In this document: positions 27,917-36,279 of the stretch, in pieces
Layout of the letters: the number at the start of each line of letters is the position of its first letter
Numbering within the stretch: the stretch's first letter is position 1
Assembly: GCA_964386385.1 (NCBI GenBank)
Contig: CAYLRN010000016.1
Coordinates: forward strand, 1 to 64,000
Direction of reading: 5' to 3'
DNA from: RUG572 sp964386385
GTDB lineage: Bacteria; Verrucomicrobiota; Kiritimatiellia; RFP12; UBA1067
DNA length: 64,000 nucleotides
The notes under the pieces: generated by a model
Seen by the model: only the letters and a program-made list of their open reading frames with translations
What the model was told of the DNA's origin: nothing
Databases searched by the model: none
Position numbers and translations under genes: made by a program

Positions 27917-29059
27917 TCACGCCTCCCCGGCGTCCTCGACAAGGTAGGGGCATATCCACGCCGTTACCGCCGCGCATTCGACGCCGAAGGGCAGATAGCC
28001 GGCGAATCCGATGAACGGCATCTCCCATATCTGGAAGGCGTGCACGAACGGGACGGCGTATATCCACTTCGCGTAGCTGTAGTAGTTCCACGTCTCCCAG
28101 CAGAGGCCGCAGACGAGCGCCGCAACGGCGAAGCGGAAGAAGAGCGCCCAGTTGCCGGAGCGCGTCCTGTCCATCACGCTCGGCTCGCCCAGCAGGAACT
28201 GGATGAAGAGGAACATGGAAAGCGGCGAAAGCCACAGCAGCGGATAGGCGTACTGCGGGAAATGGACGATTCCGACAAGCCCCGTCGTTGAAAGCGCAAG
28301 GAGGAAGAGCATCCACTTCGGCCGCCGCAGGTCGACATTCGCCATGCCGTCGTACGCATCGTCGCGAAACGCCCGGAAGGTGTGCAGCCAGGCGGCGGTC
28401 GAAGTTATCGCCGGCAAGACGGACGTGAAGCACAGCGTCGCGTAGACCGTGTACTCCAGCGCGCTCATCTGCGCAATCCCCACGTAGTACCAGTTCCACA
28501 CGTAGCGGTTCAGGTACTCGAAGAACCACCAGAAGAGCGAACTCGCCGGGAACGTGAGAAGGAACGCCACCGGATGGCGCGTCATAGGCGACGACCCCGC
28601 GCGCCTGACCGTCAGACCGTTCATTATCAGAATGTAGCCAATCCACAGCGGAAGGTACGTGTGCGGCTGCAGCGGCGCGAACCACGCGAAGCGGTTCCAC
28701 GCGAACGTCCAGGCGACGGCGAGGATGGCTACGCCAAGCCAGCCCCACCACGGAAAGGGAAACCGCCTTTTCGGCGAGGCCGCGCCAGGCGTCTTCGCGA
28801 ACGCGGCGCGGACGGCGCGGCGCGCCAGCGCGAATGTGCACAGAAGCGTCAGCGCCGCCATGCCTATGAACCACGTCCACGAGAACGGGCAGCGCCGGTT
28901 CCACAGTTTTTCGGGATGGAAGCCCCAGTCCTCCGTGCGCGGCGGGAAGCTCTTCACGCCCTCCCATATCTCGTCGAAGCCGCCAAGCCACGCGCAGAGC
29001 GCGGGGACGCCGAGAAGGACGGACGCAAGGATGAGGTAGTGGAAGATTCTCTTCGTCAT
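27917..29059 (-). CDS. Polytopic membrane protein of unknown function
   Basis: About 380 residues with some ten hydrophobic segments (for example YLILASVLLGVPALCAWL, WWGWLGVAILAVAWTFAW, MLFLLALSTTGLVGIV, FFRFAVAALVCGLCW). It is rich in Trp and Tyr. I do not recognise a family motif. The ATG at 29059 overlaps the stop of the divergent PAP2 gene (ATGA), so it is the last gene of the apt-guaA chain. Confidence 0.75.
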   Translation of the reverse strand: MTKRIFHYLILASVLLGVPALCAWLGGFDEIWEGVKSFPPRTEDWGFHPEKLWNRRCPFSWTWFIGMAALTLLCTFALARRAVRAAFAKTPGAASPKRRFPFPWWGWLGVAILAVAWTFAWNRFAWFAPLQPHTYLPLWIGYILIMNGLTVRRAGSSPMTRHPVAFLLTFPASSLFWWFFEYLNRYVWNWYYVGIAQMSALEYTVYATLCFTSVLPAITSTAAWLHTFRAFRDDAYDGMANVDLRRPKWMLFLLALSTTGLVGIVHFPQYAYPLLWLSPLSMFLFIQFLLGEPSVMDRTRSGNWALFFRFAVAALVCGLCWETWNYYSYAKWIYAVPFVHAFQIWEMPFIGFAGYLPFGVECAAVTAWICPYLVEDAGEA

Positions 29060-29574
29060 TTCCAGAAGTCCCATATTCCGCAGACCACCAGGGCCACCGC
29101 GATTCCAAAGGCAATGCCGCCTATCACCTCGCTGCGCCGGTGCCCAAGGCGCTCCTCAAGATGCGGGGCCTCGAAGCCGCCGTCCGCCGCGAGCCTCTCG
29201 ACGACCCTGTTGAGGATCTTCGCGTGCTCGCCGGCGGCGCGGCGTATGGAGACGGCGTCGGCCATCGTTATCGTCCCGAGGCCGACGGCGATCATCGCCT
29301 CGGGGGAGTCGAAGCCGTCCGTAAGCCCCACCGCCACCGCAAGCGCGGTGACGAGGGCGGAATGCGCGCTGGGCATTCCGCCGGGGGCGAGGAGGAAGCG
29401 TCTGTCGAACCTGCGGTTGCGGACAAGCCCGGTGGCAAGCTTTATGCACTGGGCGAGTCCGCCCGCGAGAAACGCCGACACGAACCACGGATGGCGCACG
29501 ATCTCAAAGGCGTTGAGGCCCTGCCAGTCCCGTATGATTCCCATCGCGAGCGTCATCGCGTACGTCGGCGCCAT
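29056..29574 (-). CDS. Divergent PAP2 family membrane protein
   Basis: 172 residues. GGLAQCIKLATGLVRNRRFDRRFLLAPGGMPSAHSALVTALAVAVGL and DAVSIRRAAGEHAKILN are the signature of the divergent PAP2 (acid phosphatase/vanadium-haloperoxidase-related) family. Four hydrophobic segments are visible. Its substrate is unknown; lipid phosphates are plausible. The ATG at 29574 overlaps the oxidoreductase stop. Length fits the family. Confidence 0.85.
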   Translation of the reverse strand: MAPTYAMTLAMGIIRDWQGLNAFEIVRHPWFVSAFLAGGLAQCIKLATGLVRNRRFDRRFLLAPGGMPSAHSALVTALAVAVGLTDGFDSPEAMIAVGLGTITMADAVSIRRAAGEHAKILNRVVERLAADGGFEAPHLEERLGHRRSEVIGGIAFGIAVALVVCGIWDFWK

Positions 29575-31040
29575 CAGCCGCGCAGGACCTTGTCGTAGTC
29601 GAACCCGTAGCGCGCCAGCTCCGCGCGGAGGTCGTACTTCCCGCGCGAGAACGGCTTCATGAGCGCCGACGCCTTCGGGCAGTCCGTCGTCTCCTTCTCC
29701 GGATTCCACTTGACGGACGCGCCGTCCTTCTTCCCGCGGCCGAGCTCCATGCACATCTGTCCAAGACAGCAGGCCGTGGAGGAGCGCTGCGCCTCCTCGG
29801 CGTTCGTGACGGTGTGCGACGGGTCGCCAATGCGGATCGCCTCGAGCCAGTTCTTCCAGTGGTCGGTGGACGTGTGGAGCGGAATCTCCGGAGCGGACAT
29901 CTTTTCGAGCAGCCTGTTCTTCGAGGCCATGAGCGGCTGCATCTTCCCGTTCGCAGGCACGTCCGGGTCGCTAGGCGTCACCTTCACCCGGCCGCGCATG
30001 CAGTAGAGCCATTCGCCCTTCTCGCCGATGAACTTGATTCCCATCGGGAACTTGTTGCAGACGTGCACGTCCGTCTTTCCGCCGTTGTACGAATAGTGGA
30101 GGTCGTAGGTGGTGTGCACGTTCCAGAGCCTGCCGCCGGACGTGTCCATCCACTCGCACGTGCCGGAGACGCCGTCCGGACCGGAGTCGTCCTTGCCAAG
30201 CCCCCACTGCGCAATGTCGATGTGGTGGGCGCCCCAGTTCGTGATCATGCCCCAGCCGTACGGCGCCATCTGGATCCAGCCCGGACGGTCCGCGATCCTC
30301 TTCAGGTCCTGCGTGTGGACGCGCGTCCAGTTGTATGGCGCTGCGTCCGCCCCCGGCGTCGGGCCGAGCCACATGTCGTAGTTCAGGTTCGCCGGCACCG
30401 GCTCCGCGGCGGAGCTGCCGCCGGCGCGGTCAAGCCCGATGCCGATCTCGACGCGCTTCACCTCGCCGATGCGGCCGTTGCGGACGAGCTCGCACACGCG
30501 GTGGAACTGCTCGACGCTGCGCTGCCACGAGCCGACCTGCACGACGCGGTTCTGCAGCTTCGCCATGTTGGCGACGAGACGGCCCTCGGTGATGGTCTGG
30601 GCAAATGGCTTCTGCAGCCACACATGCTTGCCGGCCGCGAGGGCCGCGCACGCCACAAGCGCGTGCCAGTGGTCCGGGATGCAGATCTCGACGGCGTCGA
30701 TCGACGGGTCGGCGAGAAGGTCGTGGTAGTCCGCGTACGCCTTGACGGGACAGTCCTTCTGTCCGAGGATGTCCCTGTACTTCCCCTGCACGAACGCGAC
30801 GCCGTGCGCCAGGCGCTTCGCGTCGAGGTCGCACACCGCCGTCACGCGGCAGAGGTTCTTGTGCTTCATCGCAAGCGGCATGTCCATCGTCGTGGAAATG
30901 CGCCCAATGCCAATCACTCCGACGTTCACCTTCTCGTTGGCCGCGAACCTGCGGACGGACGCGCCCGCGCAGCCGGGGAAGATGAACGGCGCCGCGAACG
31001 CCGCGGACGCGCCAAGGAAACTGCGACGACTAATCTTCAT
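29574..31040 (-). CDS. Gfo/Idh/MocA oxidoreductase with Tat signal
   Basis: 488 residues. A twin-arginine signal (KISRRSFLGASAAFAAPF) ends in a possible lipobox (IFPGC). The mature protein has a Rossmann start (NVGVIGIGRISTTM), VCDLDAKRL, VEICIPDHWHALVACAALAAGKHVWLQKPF with the catalytic Lys of the (E/Q)KP motif, and the C-terminal Gfo/Idh/MocA sheet (GWGMITNWGAHHIDIAQWGLG). Secreted members of this kind are common in Planctomycetes and Verrucomicrobia relatives and act on sugars. The gene lies in an overlapping chain with guaA and an RNA methyltransferase, which looks like compaction rather than pathway logic. Confidence 0.88.
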   Translation of the reverse strand: MKISRRSFLGASAAFAAPFIFPGCAGASVRRFAANEKVNVGVIGIGRISTTMDMPLAMKHKNLCRVTAVCDLDAKRLAHGVAFVQGKYRDILGQKDCPVKAYADYHDLLADPSIDAVEICIPDHWHALVACAALAAGKHVWLQKPFAQTITEGRLVANMAKLQNRVVQVGSWQRSVEQFHRVCELVRNGRIGEVKRVEIGIGLDRAGGSSAAEPVPANLNYDMWLGPTPGADAAPYNWTRVHTQDLKRIADRPGWIQMAPYGWGMITNWGAHHIDIAQWGLGKDDSGPDGVSGTCEWMDTSGGRLWNVHTTYDLHYSYNGGKTDVHVCNKFPMGIKFIGEKGEWLYCMRGRVKVTPSDPDVPANGKMQPLMASKNRLLEKMSAPEIPLHTSTDHWKNWLEAIRIGDPSHTVTNAEEAQRSSTACCLGQMCMELGRGKKDGASVKWNPEKETTDCPKASALMKPFSRGKYDLRAELARYGFDYDKVLRG

Positions 31041-32308
31041 TTTCTCTGCTCCTTTTCTTCCTTTGAAACGACTGAACCCGCCTTCCCTGCGCTCTCCTTC
31101 CGCGAGAGAAGGACGACCGTCTCGAACCTGGCCGTGCGCGGGAACATGTCGAAAAGCATTGCTCGCTCTATCCTGTACGCCCCCGCCAGCGTCTGCAGGT
31201 CGCGCGTAAGCGTCGCCGGGTCGCAGCTGACGTACACGATCCGGCGCGCCTGGCGGCGGACAAGCCACGGCGGCACGTTCGGCTCCATGCCGGCGCGCGG
31301 CGGGTCGACGACCACCAGATGGCGCGGGCCGAACTTGATGCTGCCGAGATTCGCGCCCACGCGCTCGCAGAAGAAGCTCCCCTTCACGCCAAGCGAGGCC
31401 GCGTTGGCCTTCGCCATCGCGACGGCGTCGCGGCCCGATTCGACGCCCACGAGCCGCGCCGTCTGCTCCTCGCCGGCCGCGCCGGCCCCCGCCAGGCAGC
31501 CAAGCCCCAGGACGCCGACGCCGCAGTAGAGGTCCAGCACGTGCGGCAGCTCCTTCGCCGTCTCCTTGTACGCACCGCGCACCGCCCCGGACATCAGCTC
31601 GCAGACTTCGGGGTTCACCTGGTAGAAGCCTCCGGCGGACACCGCGAAGGTGCGTCCGCACGTGCGCTCGTGCAGGACGAGCGACGAGGGAGCGTCGCCC
31701 ATCCACCACTTCACGCCGTCAAGCGGCGTCCAGCGGATCGTGACGTTGTCCGCCGCCTTCGCGGACTGACGCGCGGCGCGCGGGCCCTGCGTCAGCAGCG
31801 TGAAGACGCTGGAGCGGATCTCCGGCAGCGCCGCGTTGATGGCAGGGCAGGCAAGCGGGTCCTCGAGGACGTCCACCACGCGATGCTCCGGCTCCTCGCG
31901 GTAGCCAAGCGTCCATCGCCCGTCCCGCCGCTCGGTGTGGTACACGACCTTGTTGCGGTAGTTGAGCGGCTTCGGCGCGGGCGTCACGGAGACGGGCGCC
32001 CCGCCCCGGTCGATCTTCTGGAGGAAGTTCTCCAGCTGGTCGCGCTTGAAGCGGATCTCGTCCTCGTACGGGACGTCGGCGTAGACCATGCCGGGGACGC
32101 GCGCCATCGGCGCGGCGGCGCGGCCGGGCAGGGCCTCGACGACCTCCACGAGGCGCGCGCGGACGAACCTCTTCCTCTGCTCCACGAGTTCGGCCCGCAC
32201 CGTCTCGCCCGCGAACGCGCCCGGCACGAAGCACACGCGGCCGTCGCCGAGACGGCCGATCCCATCGCCGCCGTACACGGTCTTGGCGATCTTCAGTTCA
32301 ACTGTCAT
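31037..32308 (-). CDS. 23S rRNA (uracil-5)-methyltransferase family (RlmD/RumA-like)
   Basis: 423 residues. An N-terminal TRAM-like domain (VELKIAKTVYGGDGIGRL) is followed by the methyltransferase: LNYRNKVVYHT, GGFYQVNPEVCELM, VLDLYCGVGVLGLGCL (SAM binding), VVVDPPRAGM and IVYVSCDPATLTRDL with the catalytic Cys. Cysteine residues of the RlmD iron-sulfur cluster are not obvious, so RlmC/RlmD/TrmA assignment is left open. The ATG at 32308 overlaps the guaA stop (ATGA); an ATG two codons earlier is equally possible. Confidence 0.87.
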   Translation of the reverse strand: MTVELKIAKTVYGGDGIGRLGDGRVCFVPGAFAGETVRAELVEQRKRFVRARLVEVVEALPGRAAAPMARVPGMVYADVPYEDEIRFKRDQLENFLQKIDRGGAPVSVTPAPKPLNYRNKVVYHTERRDGRWTLGYREEPEHRVVDVLEDPLACPAINAALPEIRSSVFTLLTQGPRAARQSAKAADNVTIRWTPLDGVKWWMGDAPSSLVLHERTCGRTFAVSAGGFYQVNPEVCELMSGAVRGAYKETAKELPHVLDLYCGVGVLGLGCLAGAGAAGEEQTARLVGVESGRDAVAMAKANAASLGVKGSFFCERVGANLGSIKFGPRHLVVVDPPRAGMEPNVPPWLVRRQARRIVYVSCDPATLTRDLQTLAGAYRIERAMLFDMFPRTARFETVVLLSRKESAGKAGSVVSKEEKEQRK

Positions 32309-33873
32309 TCCCATTCTATTGTCGCCGGTGGTTTGGATGAAATGTCGTAGACGACGCGGTTGATGCCGCGCACTTCGTTGATGATGCGGCTGGACATCGC
32401 GGCCAGCGTCTCGTACGGAAGGCGCGTCCAGTCCGCCGTCATCGCGTCGATCGAGTTGACGCTGCGTATCACGCACGTGTACTCGTACGTCCGCTGGTCG
32501 CCCATCACGCCGACGCTCTTCACGGGAAGGAGGACGGCGAACGTCTGCCATATCGACTTGTAGCCGGGCAGCCTGCGCACTTCCTCCTGTACGCGGAGGT
32601 CGGCCTGCTGGAGAAGCCTGACCTTCTCCTCGGTTACCTCGCCGAGGATGCGGACGCCGAGGCCGGGGCCGGGGAACGGCTGGCGGTCGAGCAGTTCCGA
32701 GTCCATGCCGAGGACGCGGCCGACGGCGCGGACCTCGTCCTTGAAGAGCTCGCGCAGCGGCTCGACGAGCTCGAACTTCAGGTCGGGCGGAAGACCGCCC
32801 ACGTTGTGGTGGCTCTTGATCGTCTGGGAGGGACCCTTCACGGAGGAGGAGGACTCGATGACGTCGGGGTAGATCGTGCCCTGCCCGAGGAACTTGCAGT
32901 GGCTGAACTTGCGCGCCTCGTCGGCGAAGACGTTGACGAACTCGCGCCCGATGACCTTCCGCTTCGCCTCCGGGTCCGTCACGCCCTTCAGCGCGGCGTA
33001 GAAGCGCTGCGCCGCGCGCGCGACGTGCAGGTCGAGCCCCAGTTTCGCGCGGAACATCGACTCCACCTGCCGGTCCTCGCCGAAGCGGAGAAGGCCGTTG
33101 TCCACGAAGATGCAGTGGAGGCGCGGGCCGATCGCCCTGCTCAGGAGGACGGCGACGACGGACGAGTCGACGCCGCCGGAAAGGCCAAGCACGACCTCCT
33201 CGCCGCCGATCTGCGCCCTGAGGCGCTCCACCGTCTCGTCTATCCACGACGAGAGCTGCCAGTCCCCGCGGCATCCGCAGATCGTGAAGAGGAAGTTGTG
33301 GAGGATCTCGCCTCCGTACTGCGTGTGCGCGACTTCGGGGTGGAACTGGATTCCGTAGAAATCGCGCCCCTCGTCGCGCATGGCCGCGAACGGACAGTTC
33401 TCCGACACGGCGCTCGCCTTGAAGCCGGGCGGAATCGCCGCCACCCGGTCGCCGTGGCTCATCCACACGGCCGACTTCGACGGCAGCCCCTTGAAGAGGC
33501 GGTTGCCGGGAAGGATCTCCATCTCCGTCTTCCCGTATTCGCGGGATTCACCGGGACGCACCTCGCCGCCGAGCGCCTGGCTCATCAGCTGCATTCCGTA
33601 GCAGACGCCGAGCACCGGGACGCCGAGTTCGAAAATCCCACCGTCAACGCCCGGCGCGCCCGGCTCGAACACGCTGTTCGGCCCGCCGGAGAGGATTATC
33701 CCCTTCGGCTTCCGCGTGCGCAGCGCCTCTGCCGGCGTGTCGAAGCGCACGATTTCGGAATAGACGTGCTTTTCGCGTATGCGCCGCGCGATCAGCTGCG
33801 TGTACTGCGAACCGTAGTCGAGAATGGCGATCCACTCCCGCCCGGCCGCGTCCCTGCCTTCAGTCTCGTTCAT
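32305..33873 (-). CDS. guaA: GMP synthase (glutamine-hydrolysing)
   Basis: 522 residues, the family's usual length. Glutaminase domain: LDYGSQYTQLIARRIRE, GVPVLGVCYGMQLMSQALGG (nucleophile Cys), FHPEVAHT. ATP-pyrophosphatase domain: VVLGLSGGVDSSVVAVLLSRA. C-terminal dimerisation domain: RQPFPGPGLGVRILG and the ending TIEWE. It converts XMP to GMP. It lies 25 nt after apt, so purine salvage and GMP synthesis are co-transcribed. Confidence 0.96.
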   Translation of the reverse strand: MNETEGRDAAGREWIAILDYGSQYTQLIARRIREKHVYSEIVRFDTPAEALRTRKPKGIILSGGPNSVFEPGAPGVDGGIFELGVPVLGVCYGMQLMSQALGGEVRPGESREYGKTEMEILPGNRLFKGLPSKSAVWMSHGDRVAAIPPGFKASAVSENCPFAAMRDEGRDFYGIQFHPEVAHTQYGGEILHNFLFTICGCRGDWQLSSWIDETVERLRAQIGGEEVVLGLSGGVDSSVVAVLLSRAIGPRLHCIFVDNGLLRFGEDRQVESMFRAKLGLDLHVARAAQRFYAALKGVTDPEAKRKVIGREFVNVFADEARKFSHCKFLGQGTIYPDVIESSSSVKGPSQTIKSHHNVGGLPPDLKFELVEPLRELFKDEVRAVGRVLGMDSELLDRQPFPGPGLGVRILGEVTEEKVRLLQQADLRVQEEVRRLPGYKSIWQTFAVLLPVKSVGVMGDQRTYEYTCVIRSVNSIDAMTADWTRLPYETLAAMSSRIINEVRGINRVVYDISSKPPATIEWE

Positions 33874-33898
33874 TCAGGCCTTCTTTCAAAATGGGACT

Positions 33899-34423
33899 TC
33901 AATGCCCCGCGAAGTGGGCGAGCGTGACGACGCTCCCCTGCGGGAAGCGGTCGCGACCGCGAAGGTCGTCCAGTTCGACGATGAACGCGAAGCGGACGAC
34001 CCGCGATCCGGAGCGCTCGACGAGCCGCGCCGCCGCGAGGGCCGTCCCGCCGGTGGCGAGAAGGTCGTCGACGATTGCGACGCGCGAGCCGGGCCTTATG
34101 TCGTCCGCATGGATCTGTATCGTCGCCTCGCCGTACTCAAGCGAGTACGACTCGGAAATCGTCCGCCTCGGCAGCTTGCCCGCCTTGCGGACCGGCACGA
34201 AGGACTTGCCAAGGCGCAGGGCCACGGGAGCGCCGAATATGAAGCCCCGCGACTCGATTCCGGCCACGACGTCGAAGTCGACGTCCGTCAGGGCCGCGCA
34301 GCACGAATCCACCGCCAGGGCGAACCCGGCGGGGTCTGCCATCAGGGTCGTGACGTCGCGAAAGACAATGCCGGGCTTCGGAAAGTCCGGCAGAGACCCG
34401 ATGTAATCCTCGATTTTCTTCAT
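33899..34423 (-). CDS. apt: Adenine phosphoribosyltransferase
   Basis: 174 residues, normal for the family. LPDFPKPGIVFRDVTTLM near the N-terminus, GIESRGFIFGAPVAL, LVPVRKAGKLP-like segment (FVPVRKAGKLP) and the PRPP-binding motif VAIVDDLLATGGT are all typical of Apt. It makes AMP from adenine and PRPP. It is the first gene of a six-gene overlapping chain and has a TGATATAAT promoter about 35 nt upstream. Confidence 0.95.
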   Translation of the reverse strand: MKKIEDYIGSLPDFPKPGIVFRDVTTLMADPAGFALAVDSCCAALTDVDFDVVAGIESRGFIFGAPVALRLGKSFVPVRKAGKLPRRTISESYSLEYGEATIQIHADDIRPGSRVAIVDDLLATGGTALAAARLVERSGSRVVRFAFIVELDDLRGRDRFPQGSVVTLAHFAGH

Positions 34424-34456
34424 ATGCTCTACTTTGCGTTGAAAGACGTTGGAGGG

Positions 34457-34465
34457 ATTATATCA
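34457..34465 (-). promoter_or_regulatory. Extended -10 promoter TGATATAAT for apt-guaA
   Basis: On the minus strand TGATATAAT occupies 34465-34457, 34 nt upstream of the apt ATG, overlapping the stop of the upstream epimerase gene. It is the same extended -10 form as before prs and purL. Confidence 0.6.
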
Positions 34466-35404
34466 AATCGCCCAGTCGGCGACCATCCGGCGGAACGTCT
34501 CGCGCAGCCCCGTGCGCGGGCGCCAGCCGAGCGCCTCGAGCTTCTTCGTGGAAAGGCGCATCCGGAATTCCGGCGCGTAGCCGCGCCCCTCGCCGGCGGC
34601 GAGGTCGACGACGACCCTGCACGGCGGATTGTCGGCGGCAACCATCTCGGCCATTTCGCGGATCGTGCAGAACGTGTCCGGATTGGCGACGGTGTACGCC
34701 TCGCCGTCCGCGCCCTTCTGGAGAATCGTCCATATCGCCGACACGGCGTCGCCAAGGTAGCAGTAGCAGCGGGCCGTGCGCCCTTCCGTGTGGAGGACTA
34801 TGTCGCGCCCCTCGGCCGCAGCCTCCGCGAACTGCGCGAAGACGCGCCCGTCGCCGCGCGCGACTCCCTCGCCGAACGTCTGCGTCAGGCGCGCGATCCG
34901 CACGTGCACGCCATGCTCGCGCGCATACGCCGCGCAGAGGCTTTCCGCAAGACGCTTCGCCTCCGGATAGCTGGACCTGACCGCCGTCGGATCGAGATGG
35001 CCGTAGTCCGTCTCCGTCACGACGTCGCATGACGGAACGCCGTACACCTCCATCGTGGAAAGGAAGACCATTCCCGCGACGTCCGCCGCGCGGGCGAACT
35101 CAAGGACGTTCGACGTGCCGTCCACGATGGAGCGGATGACCTCGACGGGGCGTTCCACGAACGCGCGCGAAGCCGTCTCCGACGCGGCGTGGACGACGTA
35201 GTCCACCCGTCCGCGCGGAAACGCCGCCGGCGCGGACACGTCCCACTCCACGACCTCCACTGCGCCGCCCAGGCGCCCGAACAGCGCGCGCGCCTTCTCC
35301 ACGTTCCTCGCCGCGGCAAGCACGCGGCAGCCGGGCATCGCCGCGAAGAACTTCACCAGGGCCTTGCCGACAAGCCCGGTCGCACCCGTGACGAGAACTG
35401 TCAT
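34463..35404 (-). CDS. NAD-dependent epimerase/dehydratase (extended SDR)
   Basis: 313 residues. Rossmann motif MTVLVTGATGLVG, DYVVHAASETAS, FLSTMEVYG (active-site Ser/Thr) and SSYPEAKRLAE, where the YxxxK becomes Y-P-E-A-K. The C-terminal part (TFGEGVARGDGRVFAQF, ARCYCYLGDAVSAIWTIL) matches nucleotide-sugar or polyol-nucleotide epimerases. It starts in an ATGA overlap with the cytidylyltransferase, so the two very likely make one CDP-linked metabolite. Confidence 0.87.
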   Translation of the reverse strand: MTVLVTGATGLVGKALVKFFAAMPGCRVLAAARNVEKARALFGRLGGAVEVVEWDVSAPAAFPRGRVDYVVHAASETASRAFVERPVEVIRSIVDGTSNVLEFARAADVAGMVFLSTMEVYGVPSCDVVTETDYGHLDPTAVRSSYPEAKRLAESLCAAYAREHGVHVRIARLTQTFGEGVARGDGRVFAQFAEAAAEGRDIVLHTEGRTARCYCYLGDAVSAIWTILQKGADGEAYTVANPDTFCTIREMAEMVAADNPPCRVVVDLAAGEGRGYAPEFRMRLSTKKLEALGWRPRTGLRETFRRMVADWAI

Positions 35405-36150
35405 GCCTTCGACCTCCCGTCCTTCGCGGCGAGAAGCGCGGAGAGCATCAGCAGGTCCTCCTTCGTCGTGACCTTTACGTTGCCGCGGCTGCCGGGCACG
35501 AGATGCACCGGGATTCCCAGTTCCTTGCATATCGTCGCCTGGTCCACCATCCCGTCGTAGCGCCCCGGCCGGCGGCGAATCGCCTCGTGCGCGCGCAGGA
35601 GGTCGCCCACGCGGAAGCTCTGCGGCGCCTGCGCGACGTACGACTCGTTCCGGCGCGGCATCGCGTCCACCGTCGCCCCGTCGCGCGACAGGACGATCGT
35701 CTCGAAGCACGGTACGATCGTCACGGCGCTGCCGAACTCGCGGGCCGCCTCGACGTTCCGCGCCACCACCTCCGCCTCCACGTACGGGCGGACGCCGTCG
35801 TGGACAAGCACAATCGCGTCCTCGCCGTCCTCCCGGGCGCAGGCGAGGAGGCCGCTGTATATCGAGTCCTGCGCCGTCTCGCCGCCCTCGGCAAGCCCTG
35901 CGAACTTCGTCATCCCGAATTCGCGGCAGATCTCCTCCGTGCGGGCGAACCACTCCCTCTGCGCGACAATGCGGATCCTGTCCACGCAGGGATGGTCCTG
36001 GAAAATGGCAAGAGTGTGGGCGAGGACGGGCTTTCCGAGAATGTCAAGGAACTGCTTGGGGACGGACGCGCCCATCCGCGCTCCGCATCCCCCCGCGAAT
36101 ATCAGTGCGACGACGCCCGCGCCGCCGGAATTGGCAATTGGAGTTTGCAT
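35401..36150 (-). CDS. IspD/TarI-family cytidylyltransferase, probably ribitol-5-phosphate type
   Basis: 249 residues. LIFAGGCGARMG...PKQFLDILGKPVLAHTL is the CTP-binding start of the IspD/TarI family; VHDGVRPYV, RRNESYVAQAPQSF and GNVKVTTKEDLLML follow. The R-N-E-x-Y-x-x-Q-x-P-Q-S-F and N-x-K-V-T-T patterns resemble TarI-type (CDP-ribitol) enzymes more than MEP-pathway IspD. The coupled epimerase supports a cell-surface polyol or sugar nucleotide over isoprenoid synthesis. It could still be the only IspD of the cell. The ATG at 36150 lies 13 nt from a TATAAT. Confidence 0.8.
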   Translation of the reverse strand: MQTPIANSGGAGVVALIFAGGCGARMGASVPKQFLDILGKPVLAHTLAIFQDHPCVDRIRIVAQREWFARTEEICREFGMTKFAGLAEGGETAQDSIYSGLLACAREDGEDAIVLVHDGVRPYVEAEVVARNVEAAREFGSAVTIVPCFETIVLSRDGATVDAMPRRNESYVAQAPQSFRVGDLLRAHEAIRRRPGRYDGMVDQATICKELGIPVHLVPGSRGNVKVTTKEDLLMLSALLAAKDGRSKA

Positions 36151-36163
36151 GGCTTTTGCTGCG

Positions 36164-36172
36164 ATTATACCA
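36164..36172 (-). promoter_or_regulatory. Extended -10 promoter TGGTATAAT for the cytidylyltransferase operon
   Basis: On the minus strand TGGTATAAT lies at 36172-36164, 13 nt upstream of the ATG at 36150. It diverges from the prs promoter only ~45 bp away. Confidence 0.6.
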
Positions 36173-36211
36173 TAAAGGAGGTTAATCGCCGCTCCGTTTT
36201 CCCCGATTTTA

Positions 36212-36220
36212 TGATATAAT
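36212..36220 (+). promoter_or_regulatory. Extended -10 promoter TGATATAAT for prs
   Basis: TGATATAAT at 36212-36220, 60 nt before the prs start at 36280. It probably drives the long prs-rplY-pth-rpsF-ssb-rpsR-rplI operon. Confidence 0.6.
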
Positions 36221-36279
36221 ATGCGCCTTGTACCGTCCGTACATGGCGGTTTTCAGCGCAAATTCCTTTGGAGCGAACG

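Noticed and set aside
35401..36150. Straight call as IspD of the MEP pathway
   Set aside because: Motifs and the coupled epimerase resemble TarI-type systems, and no other MEP gene is adjacent; left as IspD/TarI family.
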